DNA of 64,000 nucleotides from Paenibacillus eucommiae (GTDB taxonomy: Bacteria > Bacillota > Bacilli > Paenibacillales > NBRC-103111), in NCBI RefSeq assembly GCF_017874215.1, contig NZ_JAGGLB010000002.1, forward strand, positions 496,001-560,000, in the 5' to 3' direction. The notes beneath the pieces were generated by a model. That model worked only from the letters and a program-made list of their open reading frames with translations, was not told the DNA's origin and searched no databases. Numbering within the stretch: the first letter of the stretch is position 1; each line of letters starts with the position of its first letter. Below are positions 45,919-53,999 of the stretch, in pieces. The position numbers were made by a program, and so were the translations under genes.

Positions 45919-46120
45919 GTAGAAGTAATCAGAAGTGTGTAGATCGGCGTAGATGGGTGCAGATCGGTGCTGATAGAAGGGTGCAGATCGTGCATGCCGA
46001 TCGATGCTGATCGCAGATTAGCAGATCCAAGCAGATCGGTTCAGATCAGTGAAGATCGGTGAAGATCGGTGTAGATGGGTGTAGATGGGTGTAGATGGGT
46101 GCAGATCCGTGCAGATATGG
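45911..46120 (+). repeat. Decamer tandem array starting at the binding-protein stop codon
   Basis: About 21 consecutive 10-bp units with AGAT or a variant at constant phase; the best copies are GTAGATGGGT three times (46071-46100) and GAAGATCGGT twice (46051-46070). Early units (CGAAGTAAGT, AGAAGTAATC, AGAAGTGTGT) grade from the coding end into the array. Rich in GATC and TAG. Confidence 0.85.
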
Positions 46121-46257
46121 CGTTCTAAAGGGCGTAGATAAGGACTTTCTTAGCAATTTTCAGTACGTCTGCCCACACCTGATGTCCAGTCAATATTACC
46201 AAAAGCTGCGTATATTGTTGGGGTAACGACATTTTTTCTGTGAAAGGAGTGGCGAAA

Positions 46258-46350
46258 ATGTCCGAAATTCTTCATCATCGTACAAGAACTGCAGAAATTC
46301 TAGTTCTCTTCATTCTTTTGGTAATCATCGCTTGCTCGTTCTGCTGGTAA
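46258..46350 (+). CDS. YjcZ-like sporulation micro-protein
   Basis: A 30-residue protein with AAAGGAGTG 8 nt before the ATG. It has a polar start and a hydrophobic tail with LVLFILLVIIACSFCW, matching the single-helix pattern of the YjcZ family (typically ..ALIVVLFILLIIVGAS..). Such tiny proteins are made in sporulating Bacillales. It is followed by a GC-rich hairpin. Too short for certainty, but ribosome site, composition and terminator agree. Confidence 0.75.
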   Translation: MSEILHHRTRTAEILVLFILLVIIACSFCW

Positions 46351-46363
46351 CGTAAATTCAAGC

Positions 46364-46387
46364 CCCCCACTAGCATCCTTGTGGGGG
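46364..46387 (+). terminator. Hairpin after the YjcZ-like gene
   Basis: Arms CCCCCAC (46364-46370) and GTGGGGG (46381-46387) with a 10-nt loop; no T-tract follows, so termination is only likely. Confidence 0.5.
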
Positions 46388-46460
46388 TACATATGACACC
46401 AGCGACAGCCAGCAAAGGTAATTCTCTGGCCGAGGGGATTTCCTAGCGGGAGCAGTCACT

Positions 46461-46696
46461 GGGGATGAAGATCTGATCGATCTGAGCAGGATCTGCTAGT
46501 TTAGCGATGTTTTTCATCGCTAAACTAGGGATTCAAATCCACAACCTTACTTTAACAATAATAAACATCGTTAAAATCCCTTTTAACTACCCAGAGAGAC
46601 CATTTGTCCTCTTTTAACGATGAAAAACATCATTAAAGTGCCGATTGTCCTGGGAACACTTGATTTAACGATTAAAAACATCGTTAAATCAAGCAC
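46461..46696 (+). repeat. Dispersed composite hairpin element, copy B (four hairpins)
   Basis: Four palindromes: 46496-46527 (arms CTAGTTTAGCGATG and CATCGCTAAACTAG, T5 loop), 46551-46575, 46612-46637 and 46662-46690 (arms GATTTAACGAT and ATCGTTAAATC). Linkers CCACAACC.TACTTTAAC, CCAGAGAGACCAT.TGTCCTC and TGTCCTGGGAACACTTG are shared with copies A and C. Boundaries set by the shared GGGGATGAAG and AAGCACA ends. Confidence 0.85.
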
Positions 46697-46752
46697 AAAG
46701 CTAAATAACAAACAGCCTTCCCCTAGTAAGGGAAGGCTGTTCAAATTGTATA

Positions 46753-47562
46753 TTAGTTGGCGATAAATTCTTGCACCCATTCACCTTTATAGTAGGCTAC
46801 GCCGATTTTTGTAAAGTTAGGGCTCATAATATTTTGACGATGTCCCTCACTGTTCATCCATGCAGTCATAACTTCCTGTGGTGTACGTTGGCCCTTTGCA
46901 ATATTTTCCCCAGCATAAGAGTAGCTTATTCCATAAGATCTCATCATATCAAACGGCGAACCGTAAGTTGGTGACGTATGATCAAAATAATTGTTATTGT
47001 ACATATCCTTAGCTTTGTCCAGCGCCATTGCTGCCAAAGCAGGATCGCTTGTCAAAGGATTCAGACCACCATTAGCCCGTTCCTTATTAACTAAATCAAC
47101 AACCTCACTCGCAAAAGCAGAATCTCCTTGGCTCACTGTCCCTTGATCCGGAGTTGGACTAGGGGCTGGACTTGGATCCGGGCTCGGTGTAGGAGCTGGA
47201 GTAGGAACTGTTGGAGTTGCTGGAACTGTTGGAGTTGTTGGAACTGTTGGAGTTGTTGGAACTGTTGGAACTGATCCATTGTCAGTACCAGCATTACCTT
47301 CATTACCACTACCATTACCAAATTTAAAACTATCATCAAAACCAGGAATATTTAACTTCATTCCTTGAAAAATCAGATTCGGGTTAGCAAGCTGAGGATT
47401 AGCTTTAATCAAAGCATCCAAGCTGACACCCTGCTTCTGTGATATAGTCCATAACGTATCGTTACCCGATACCGTACAAGGCGCCGCATAAGCTGCACTT
47501 GCTCCGATAACTGGAGTTAGCACCAGTACACCAGTCATAATCCACTTCGTAAAACGATTCAA
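46753..47562 (-). CDS. Secreted LysM-CAP (SCP/YkwD-like) protein
   Basis: 269 residues from a TTG start at 47562 with AAAGGAGAGG 7 nt upstream; an apparent longer frame reads through the riboswitch. Signal peptide (to ASAAYA), LysM domain (NDTLWTISQKQGVSLDALI), a linker with PTVPTTPT repeats and a C-terminal CAP/SCP domain (VNKERANGGLNPL, AKDMYNNNYFDHTS, AWMNSEGHRQNIM). Cell-wall-associated, YkwD-like. Expression is set by the c-di-AMP riboswitch in its leader, matching the known link between this riboswitch and cell-wall proteins. Confidence 0.92.
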   Translation of the reverse strand: MNRFTKWIMTGVLVLTPVIGASAAYAAPCTVSGNDTLWTISQKQGVSLDALIKANPQLANPNLIFQGMKLNIPGFDDSFKFGNGSGNEGNAGTDNGSVPTVPTTPTVPTTPTVPATPTVPTPAPTPSPDPSPAPSPTPDQGTVSQGDSAFASEVVDLVNKERANGGLNPLTSDPALAAMALDKAKDMYNNNYFDHTSPTYGSPFDMMRSYGISYSYAGENIAKGQRTPQEVMTAWMNSEGHRQNIMSPNFTKIGVAYYKGEWVQEFIAN

Positions 47563-47577
47563 AAAAATCCTCTCCTT

Positions 47578-47692
47578 TTCGCGGCCTGCGAGGTTAGCTG
47601 ACGGATTCGGGTCAAAGGGCAAGCACCCGGCCACTAAGCGTGGCTTCACCCCAATAACGGGATCCCCCGTGCTTCCTTTAGAAGCTTCGGCC
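47578..47692 (-). promoter_or_regulatory. c-di-AMP riboswitch (ydaO/yuaA type)
   Basis: Minus strand contains the conserved segments TTGGGGTGAAGCC, GGCCGGGTGC and CCCGAATCCGTCAGCTAACC followed by TCGCAGGC just before the ribosome site, the hallmark of the ydaO class. An extended -10 (TGGTAGAAT, around 47719) lies upstream. High c-di-AMP would switch the downstream CAP/LysM gene off. Confidence 0.93.
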
Positions 47693-47957
47693 TTTTTTTA
47701 ATGCTCTATCATTCTACCATGGCTTTTACGAGATTTCATGGTACAAAGTCTTCCAAAAGAGCACACAACGAAAAGAAGAGAGACCTCTTATTCAATAAAA
47801 ATCAGCTCTCAACTGCAATCATACCGGGTAATAGAATAGAAAAATGGCTAAACTCCGAGAAGCTTAAACTGCGATAAAAATACTTTATTTAGATTATATT
47901 ACATTAATATACATATCATACGAGAGAGAAACTACATTTGCGTCATTAACCAAAAAA

Positions 47958-47992
47958 AATCCCCTGGGCTCATTTAAGAGTTCAGGGGATTT
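47958..47992 (-). terminator. Terminator of the NfeD-SPFH operon
   Basis: Arms AAATCCCCTG (47958-47967) and CAGGGGATTT (47983-47992); on the minus strand an A/T run (GATTTTTTTTGG) follows. Confidence 0.85.
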
Positions 47993-47998
47993 CGCATT

Positions 47999-48931
47999 TT
48001 AATCCATCTTTTTCAATTTGAACATTTCACCAATGGCTCCGATACTACCAAGCGTCTCAATGGCGCTAGTAGGAATAAATACTTTATTCGCTGGGCCCTT
48101 CGCGACTTCCATCAGTGCTTCGAACGATCTGTAAGCAAGTACGTTCTCGTCGAGGCCTGCAGTTCTCAGCAATTCGATCCGAATTTTCTCAGCTTCAGCA
48201 ATGGCATGAATCGCCTTCGCTTCCCCTTGTGCTTCCAGCTCCTGTGCTTGTCTCATACCTTCTGCTTGGCGGATACGTGCTTCTTTATCCCCTTCAGCCT
48301 TCAGGATTTTACTTTGCTTGTCGCCTTCCGCTCTCAGGATCATATCCTGCTTAGCGGCTTCAGCTTCCAGAACAACAGCCCGTTTCGTACGCTCAGCCTT
48401 CATTTGCTTATCCATGGCTTCTTGAATATCTAGCGGTGGCTGAATATCAATGACCTCAACACGCTCGATCCGAACGCCCCATTTTTCTGTAGCTTCATCC
48501 AAAGCGATACGAATTTCCGAGGAAATTTTCTCACGGCCTGACAAAGTTTCATCCAACTCAAGCTTACCAATAATTTGCCGCATTGTAGCTGTACTAATAT
48601 TACGCACCCCATACACATAATCGGAAATCCCATAAGTAGCTTGCTCAGGTCCAACAACCTGATAGAAAATAATCGTATCAATTTGAACTTGAACGTTATC
48701 CTTTGTAATAACCGTTTGCGGTGGAACGTTAGCTTGCTGAATCCGCAAATCATGGTAGATCCTGACTTGGTCAATGATCGGAACCAGAATGTTCAGACCA
48801 GGTGTTAGCAGCCGGTGAAATTTACCGAGTCTTTCGACAACGCCGACACGCTGCTGCGGAACGATTTTGATCGTTAATGCAATGAATACAACAACAATAA
48901 CTAAAATTGCGATAGTAATAATAATACCCAT
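47999..48931 (-). CDS. SPFH/stomatin-like membrane protein (QmcA-type)
   Basis: 310 residues from the ATG at 48931 (GGAGG 9 nt upstream), which overlaps the NfeD stop as TAATG. One N-terminal helix, then an SPFH domain (QQRVGVVERLGKFHRLLTPG, AVTKDNVQV-type core) and a long coiled coil rich in EAEAAKQ/EGDK repeats. Forms oligomers in functional membrane microdomains; the NfeD partner upstream is the standard companion. Confidence 0.93.
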   Translation of the reverse strand: MGIIITIAILVIVVVFIALTIKIVPQQRVGVVERLGKFHRLLTPGLNILVPIIDQVRIYHDLRIQQANVPPQTVITKDNVQVQIDTIIFYQVVGPEQATYGISDYVYGVRNISTATMRQIIGKLELDETLSGREKISSEIRIALDEATEKWGVRIERVEVIDIQPPLDIQEAMDKQMKAERTKRAVVLEAEAAKQDMILRAEGDKQSKILKAEGDKEARIRQAEGMRQAQELEAQGEAKAIHAIAEAEKIRIELLRTAGLDENVLAYRSFEALMEVAKGPANKVFIPTSAIETLGSIGAIGEMFKLKKMD

Positions 48932-49365
48932 TAAATCACTCCTCCCCATTTTTGAACTTCCAATGTAGTGTTACCGCGGCTGACCACAATCACGCTATCA
49001 TTAATAAACAAATGCTCGTTGGAGAATGCGCTCCATGTTTCATTGCCGACTTTTACCACCCCATACTTGCCTTCAGAAATCTCTTGTACAACAATTCCTT
49101 GTTTGCCAACCAGATCGTCAATTGCATCCTTAAAGCCTTCCGCTTTTCGAATACGACGGGTTAGCGGCTTCGAGAATATAGTTAGCAAAAGGGCAGCTAT
49201 GCAGCCAAAAAGCACCTGCAATAAAAATGAATCCGGAAATATTAACGCGATTGCAAAAGCAATCAAGGCTCCTACGCCAAGCCAAAGCATATAGAATGTT
49301 AATGTTAGCATCTCAGCTACAAGTAATACGCAACCTATAATGAGCCAAATCGCCCAGAGTTCCAT
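48931..49365 (-). CDS. NfeD-family membrane protein
   Basis: 144 residues from MELWAIW (GGGGG 7 nt upstream). Three to four helices in the first ~85 residues followed by an OB-fold NfeD C-terminal domain (DLVGKQGIVVQEISEGKYGV...WSAFSNEH). Short NfeD type without the ClpP-like protease domain. Translationally coupled to the stomatin-like gene; the pair organises membrane microdomains. Confidence 0.9.
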   Translation of the reverse strand: MELWAIWLIIGCVLLVAEMLTLTFYMLWLGVGALIAFAIALIFPDSFLLQVLFGCIAALLLTIFSKPLTRRIRKAEGFKDAIDDLVGKQGIVVQEISEGKYGVVKVGNETWSAFSNEHLFINDSVIVVSRGNTTLEVQKWGGVI

Positions 49366-49458
49366 CGAGCTTCCCCCTTTCCATGCCATGATATCATTTA
49401 TATACGTATGAGGATACAAAAAGTATTCAAAATCCACTGAAAAGCGATTAAAAACTAA

Positions 49459-49528
49459 TTAAACGTATTTAAACGCATCTAAAACGCTCTAAACACTCTA
49501 AAAGCTCTAAATGCTCTAAAGCCATCTA
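49459..49528 (-). repeat. Short tandem array starting at the helD stop codon
   Basis: On the minus strand TTTAGAG-like units recur every 9-10 bp (starts near 49526, 49516, 49507, 49498, 49489, 49479, 49469, 49459), degenerating to TTTAATTAG. The TAG stop of helD (49528-49526) is the TAG of the first unit. TAG falls in all three frames across the array. Confidence 0.75.
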
Positions 49529-51898
49529 AGATAGTAGATAAGTTTCTTCACCTTGCAAAGTAATGAACGGACTGGGCTCCCCAAGGGTAAAAATATGCAA
49601 ATGATGCATCGCTCTCGTACATGCCGTATAAAATAGCTTCCTTTCGCGCTCATGGCTGTACTGCTGCTTGGACCCGTTATAAATCATTACTGCATCAAAC
49701 TCTACACCTTTAGCTAAATAGGCGGGAATTATAACTATGCCTTTAACAAAATTTTGTGAAGGAGAGGCAATGAGATGCACCGGCAGCATATCCTTTAATG
49801 CTTGGTGGACATCCCTGCTTTCCTGTGCGGTTTTGCAGATCAGAGCTATTGAAGCATATCCTTCAAGCTGCAGCATACGGATATTGTCAATGATACGCTT
49901 TTGCAGCTCACTCTCATTATCCGCGATCGTTACCTGAGGCTTGCTGCCACTGCGATTAAAAGGCTCGATGGCCTCACCGCCAGCGACCATGCCTCTTGTA
50001 AACTCGACAATTTCCCGAGTCGACCTGTAGCTCTGCTGTAGACGGATGATTTCCGTCTCCTCTGCTCCATACAGCTCAACGATAGGATCAAAGCTGCTAA
50101 GAATAGAAGCATGCGCATAGATCGCCTGATTCAAATCTCCAAGCGCAGTCATTCTGCAGCGGGGAAACAATTGCTTCAAATAATGCAGCTGAAAAGGCGA
50201 ATAGTCCTGCGCTTCATCCACGATAACATGACGGATCGAAGTATTCACTTGAAAGCCCTGCATCAGTTCCTGCAAATAAAGAAACGGAGTGGCATCTTCA
50301 TAAGCAAGCTCGGAGCTTTCCAGGCGATGGACTGTCATTTGACAGATGGTCTGGTAATCTTCCGGCAATGCTTTCAGAGCATCAGCATCTCCTGCAACCT
50401 GCATCAATAAGGACTCATCAGCAAATAGCTGTTTGTATAACGAAACAATGTCAATGAAATTTAGTGATTGAATATCGTCCAGGAGCGGCCTAAGCCTTTG
50501 TTTAATTACCATCTTGGAAAGCAGCTCTTTTTCCTTATCAAAATCTTTAAAAGTTTCCCTTTTCTTTTTATTTTTTACTTTTAATTGCTTAAATGCACGC
50601 TGGTAATCATCCGAATCGAGAAGCTCGATTTCATCTTCTACCCAAGCTTCCTTCCAGGCTGTCTCAGCAAATGACTTCAAGCTGGCAACTAACCATTCGC
50701 GAAGCAGCTGCATCCTGTTCACCAATCTAATTGAAGGGTCATAGGCATAAAATTTTTCCTTTATCTGTTCCGCTGAAACAAGCACACGCTCTTCAAAGCA
50801 CACGGAGTGAAACCTCATTTGCTCCCGCTCCAGCAAGCTCCGGTAAGCCATAATCATATTCAGAAATTCAAGCGAAGATTTGAAAGCAATTCCGTTTATT
50901 CTTGCTGCATAACCAGGGGCATGGACCTCTCCATGGACATACTCGATCTGCGTGAATGGATCTTCCACAGCAAACTGGCTGCTTAAACGGTGTTCCAGAT
51001 ATTCCTGGAGCGTAGTTTGCTGCATATTCTCCTCGCCAAGCTCAGGAAGTACAGTGGAAACATAGCTGTTAAACATGGGATTCGGCGAAAATAAAACCAG
51101 CTGATCCGCACGCAGCGTCTTTCTGTGCTTATATAATAAATAAGCAACGCGCTGTAAAGCTGCGGATGTTTTGCCGCTTCCAGCGGCACCTTGTACAATC
51201 AACATACGCTTGTCATCATTGCGGATAATACGATTCTGCTCCTTCTGAATAGTCGCCACAATGCTTTTCATCTGGGCGTCCGAGGTGCGGCTCAGCACCT
51301 GCTGAAGCAGCTCATCGCCAATCATCAAATTCGTGTCGAACATTAAGCGAATGCTGCCATCCTGAATAGCAAACTGCCGCTTCAACTCCATGACTCCGGA
51401 GATCTTTCCTTCAGGTGTAGTATATGCTGCTGTACCCGGTGAATAGTCATAATAAAGACTGGAGATTGGCGCCCGCCAATCGTAAACCAGGTACAGTCCG
51501 CTTTCCTCATGCAAATAAGAGGCAATTCCAAGATAGATCCTCTCCGGCTCTTCCGCCCCCCTGGCACCATCCTCCTTGAAATCAATACGGCCAAAATAAG
51601 GAGAACGGATCAATCGTGTGAGCCTGCTGAGCATAACACTCGAATGACGATGACGGAATTCCCGTTCAAGCAGTACTTCCGCCTGCTGCTTCATGCTGGA
51701 GTACGTTTCGATCAAATCGCTGCTATTACTTAAGTTAATGCTGACATCATCCCAGAAATGTTTACGGATGCTAACAACTTCACCCCTCACCTTCCCAACT
51801 TCCTGTTCAAGACCAGCAATACTTTGTCCTATAAGACCAATTACTTCATCGACACGTGTCTGCTCTTGAAGCCAAGCTTCTTCCCGCTCTCTGCTCAT
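49526..51898 (-). CDS. helD: RNA polymerase recycling motor HelD
   Basis: 790 residues. N-terminal coiled-coil arm (~1-90), then a UvrD/Rep-like superfamily 1 ATPase with Walker A VQGAAGSGKTSAALQRVAYL and Walker B HVIVDEAQDYSPFQL, motif VI-like CTRAMHHLH at the end. Matches the Bacillus-type HelD, which binds stalled RNA polymerase and releases it from DNA using ATP. The TAG stop begins a short tandem array. Confidence 0.93.
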   Translation of the reverse strand: MSREREEAWLQEQTRVDEVIGLIGQSIAGLEQEVGKVRGEVVSIRKHFWDDVSINLSNSSDLIETYSSMKQQAEVLLEREFRHRHSSVMLSRLTRLIRSPYFGRIDFKEDGARGAEEPERIYLGIASYLHEESGLYLVYDWRAPISSLYYDYSPGTAAYTTPEGKISGVMELKRQFAIQDGSIRLMFDTNLMIGDELLQQVLSRTSDAQMKSIVATIQKEQNRIIRNDDKRMLIVQGAAGSGKTSAALQRVAYLLYKHRKTLRADQLVLFSPNPMFNSYVSTVLPELGEENMQQTTLQEYLEHRLSSQFAVEDPFTQIEYVHGEVHAPGYAARINGIAFKSSLEFLNMIMAYRSLLEREQMRFHSVCFEERVLVSAEQIKEKFYAYDPSIRLVNRMQLLREWLVASLKSFAETAWKEAWVEDEIELLDSDDYQRAFKQLKVKNKKKRETFKDFDKEKELLSKMVIKQRLRPLLDDIQSLNFIDIVSLYKQLFADESLLMQVAGDADALKALPEDYQTICQMTVHRLESSELAYEDATPFLYLQELMQGFQVNTSIRHVIVDEAQDYSPFQLHYLKQLFPRCRMTALGDLNQAIYAHASILSSFDPIVELYGAEETEIIRLQQSYRSTREIVEFTRGMVAGGEAIEPFNRSGSKPQVTIADNESELQKRIIDNIRMLQLEGYASIALICKTAQESRDVHQALKDMLPVHLIASPSQNFVKGIVIIPAYLAKGVEFDAVMIYNGSKQQYSHERERKLFYTACTRAMHHLHIFTLGEPSPFITLQGEETYLLS

Positions 51899-51967
51899 GG
51901 AATCTCTCCTTTTTGGTTGAATGATCTTTAGTTGACTACCTGTATGAACTAAAATTTTGATAATTAT

Positions 51968-52106
51968 TTGACATCTCCATATTAATGTGATATGATTAAG
52001 GAGAAGGATGAATGCGTAAATTTATATATTCCATACTATTCTTCATTGTATCAAGAATTGACTATAAAATCAAAAAGACCATGGCTAATGCCAGGTCTTT
52101 TTTTAA
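51968..52106 (+). ncRNA. Candidate small RNA with own promoter and terminator
   Basis: TTGACA (51968-51973), 17-bp spacer, TATGAT (51991-51996): near-consensus promoter with start near 52003. A terminator hairpin, AAAAAGACC (52072-52080) with GGTCTTTTT (52094-52102) plus the inner pair TGGC/GCCA and T7, lies 70 nt on. Predicted RNA ~100 nt. An ATG at 52012 opens a 40-codon hydrophobic frame, but it reads through the terminator and its AAGGAG would straddle the start point, so an RNA product is more likely. Divergent from helD. Confidence 0.55.
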
Positions 52107-52193
52107 CATTTTAGAACGTGCAGCAATCCCGTAGAAGTCACTTAGCAGCTTACCTACCGCCTCCACCCCGATTGAGCATCCTCTCTGCTGGTC

Positions 52194-52441
52194 TGTCTGC
52201 ACTACTTAACGATGTTTTTGATCATTAAAACAAGGTTTTCAGGTCAATCAGCCACTTTAATGATGTTTTTCATCGCTAAATGAGGACGGTCGGCCTTTCT
52301 GAGTGGATAAAAGAGATTTTAACGATGTTTTTCATTGTTAAAGTAGGGTTGTGGACGTGACCTTGTGCTTTTAACGATGAAAAACATCGCTAAATCGCCA
52401 AATTAGCAGATCCTCTCAGCGGGCGCTCCCTCTTCATCCCC
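52194..52441 (-). repeat. Dispersed composite hairpin element, copy C (four hairpins)
   Basis: Reverse orientation. Palindromes at about 52369-52395, 52317-52342, 52256-52280 and 52206-52229 match hairpins 1-4 of copy B in order, with linkers CCACAACCCTACTTTAAC, GGCCGACCGTCCTC and TTGACCTGAAAACCTTG. Ends GGGGATGAAG (52441-52432) and AAGTAGTGCA. Hairpin arms vary more than the linkers in places, but pairing is largely kept. Confidence 0.85.
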
Positions 52442-52504
52442 ACCGCCTAGGCGTCGCCAGAAAATCGCAATCGCCTCCAACCAAGGAAAGATCCCAGATC
52501 AAAT

Positions 52505-52540
52505 GCCAAAAGGCAGCCAACGGTAATCCCGTTAGCTGCC
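52505..52540 (-). terminator. Terminator of nrdR
   Basis: Arms GGCAGCCAACGG (52512-52523) and CCGTTAGCTGCC (52529-52540), with one mismatch; minus strand continues TTTTGGC. Ends 4 bp after the nrdR stop. Confidence 0.8.
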
Positions 52541-52543
52541 TTC

Positions 52544-52999
52544 TTATTCTTTACCAAGAATCTGCGTAAGCTCCTTAAGAAACATGTTGATATCTTTAAA
52601 CTGTCTGTATACAGAGGCAAAGCGGATATACGCAACTTCGTCCACCGGATACAGCTGTTCCATTACGATTTCACCAATATCACGGCTGTCGACCTCAGGG
52701 TTAGCCGTGTTTCGCAGCTGCATCTCTACAGCAGACACGATTACCTCCAGCTGCTCCATGGAAACAGGACGCTTCTCACAAGCTCTGATTAAACCCCGCA
52801 GCATCTTTTCTCTGCTGAATTCCTCGCGGCTTCCGTCCTTTTTGATAACGATCAGCGGCGTTTCTTCAACCATTTCGAAAGTCGTAAAACGTCTCGTGCA
52901 TTTCTCACATTCCCGGCGGCGGCGAATCGATTTATTTTCATTCGCGGGGCGTGAATCAAGCACTTTGGTACCAGAGTAGTCGCAGAAAGGGCATTTCAT
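52544..52999 (-). CDS. nrdR: Transcriptional repressor NrdR
   Basis: 151 residues, the normal length. N-terminal zinc ribbon ([16 protein letters not shown]...CTRRFTTFE with two Cys pairs) and an ATP-cone ([20 protein letters not shown]). Represses ribonucleotide reductase operons according to dATP/ATP levels. Stands alone between the hairpin element C and the SASP gene. Confidence 0.96.
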   Translation of the reverse strand: MKCPFCDYSGTKVLDSRPANENKSIRRRRECEKCTRRFTTFEMVEETPLIVIKKDGSREEFSREKMLRGLIRACEKRPVSMEQLEVIVSAVEMQLRNTANPEVDSRDIGEIVMEQLYPVDEVAYIRFASVYRQFKDINMFLKELTQILGKE

Positions 53000-53103
53000 A
53001 AGCTTCTCTCCTTTACAGTTGGCGTTATTGCCATATCTTACATCTCATGATCTTCGTGAAAAAGAACATAATAGTAGTACCAACGACAAGGAGGTGAACA
53101 GAC

Positions 53104-53328
53104 ATGGGTGCAGGTCAATCTCGCAGCAGCAATGTATTAGTAGTTCCTCAAGCAAACCAAGCGTTGGATCAGTTAAAATATGAAGTAGCACAAGAGCTGG
53201 GTATCGCCATCCCTCAAGATGGTTACTACGGCAATATGGCTACTCGTGACACTGGGGCCATTGGTGGCCACATAACACGTAGACTGGTTCAAATCGCCGA
53301 GCAACAACTAGCTGGTCAATTTAAATAA
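53104..53328 (+). CDS. Alpha/beta-type small acid-soluble spore protein
   Basis: 74 residues; AAGGAGG 7 nt upstream. Contains the SASP signatures FxxEIAxELG-like YEVAQELGIAIP and GGHITRRLVQIAEQQL, and the GPR protease-type site region. Coats and protects spore DNA and is degraded at germination. A CATAATA hexamer at 53067-53073 resembles the SigG -10, without a clear -35. Followed by a strong terminator. Confidence 0.95.
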   Translation: MGAGQSRSSNVLVVPQANQALDQLKYEVAQELGIAIPQDGYYGNMATRDTGAIGGHITRRLVQIAEQQLAGQFK

Positions 53329-53368
53329 TGACAGCTAAGTAACACAAAGTAATAAAAAGCAGTAACTG

Positions 53369-53412
53369 AAGCATTGATCTTCTGCTCTTAACCGGGCAGA
53401 AATCAATGCTTC
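53369..53412. terminator. Bidirectional terminator between SASP and transglycosylase genes
   Basis: Arms GAAGCATTGAT (53369-53379) and ATCAATGCTTC (53402-53412), extended inward by TCTGC/GCAGA. Shared by two convergent genes; the transglycosylase stop is 3 bp away. Confidence 0.85.
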
Positions 53413-53414
53413 TT

Positions 53415-53999
53415 TCATATGTCAGAAGGCTGTGGCCATCTGTTGTCGTACAAAGTTTGATACTTTTGATAATAATACAGCACCCGCTGCACATAATGCC
53501 TAGTCTCGCCAAAAGGAATTTCGCTAATCCCTTCTTTCGTCCCATCCCAAATCTTGTTCTTCTTCCACTGGTTCACATTGCCTTGACCGGCATTATAGGC
53601 AGCTATAGCATAGATGAGATTGCCATTATAATGCTGAGTGAGCCAGTTTATGTACCACGCACCCAGATTGATATTCACATCTACATCAAGTAAATCTTCC
53701 CGGGACGTAAGCTTGAATTTTGCAGTTTCTGCAATCCATTCTGCTGTGTCGGGCATAAGCTGCATAATGCCAAGAGCGCCTTTTTTGGACTCCCTGTGAT
53801 GTTGATAATTCGTTTCTACCCGAATCATAGCAGCAAGCAAAAAGGGATTTATGTTATGATTCTCTGCGCCCTCCCCAATCTCCTGCTGATAATAGATCGG
53901 ATAGATCTTTTTTCCAATAAAATCGCTATTCATAAAGAGGAAAAGGAGAAAGGCAAGCAGCAAAACAGCAAAAACCCTTTTTTTGCGCAAAAATTTCAT
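53415..53999 (-). CDS. Membrane-anchored lytic transglycosylase (SLT domain)
   Basis: 194 residues: a basic start and a helix at ~9-25, then an SLT-type domain with catalytic Glu in AAMIRVETNYQHH, GALGIMQLMPDTA and AYNAGQGNVNQW. Cleaves peptidoglycan glycan strands outside the membrane. Start overlaps the end of coaE by 4 bp (ATGA). Confidence 0.93.
   Translation of the reverse strand: MKFLRKKRVFAVLLLAFLLFLFMNSDFIGKKIYPIYYQQEIGEGAENHNINPFLLAAMIRVETNYQHHRESKKGALGIMQLMPDTAEWIAETAKFKLTSREDLLDVDVNINLGAWYINWLTQHYNGNLIYAIAAYNAGQGNVNQWKKNKIWDGTKEGISEIPFGETRHYVQRVLYYYQKYQTLYDNRWPQPSDI

Noticed and set aside
45911..46120. CRISPR array
   Set aside because: Period of 10 bp without spacers, no cas genes; a simple tandem array instead.
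46496..46690. Series of transcription terminators
   Set aside because: Arms alone could terminate, but four in a row with conserved linkers found at three loci indicate a repeat family.
46583..46780. 65-codon minus-strand frame
   Set aside because: Arises from the hairpin element and runs into the CAP gene's 3' end; no ribosome site.
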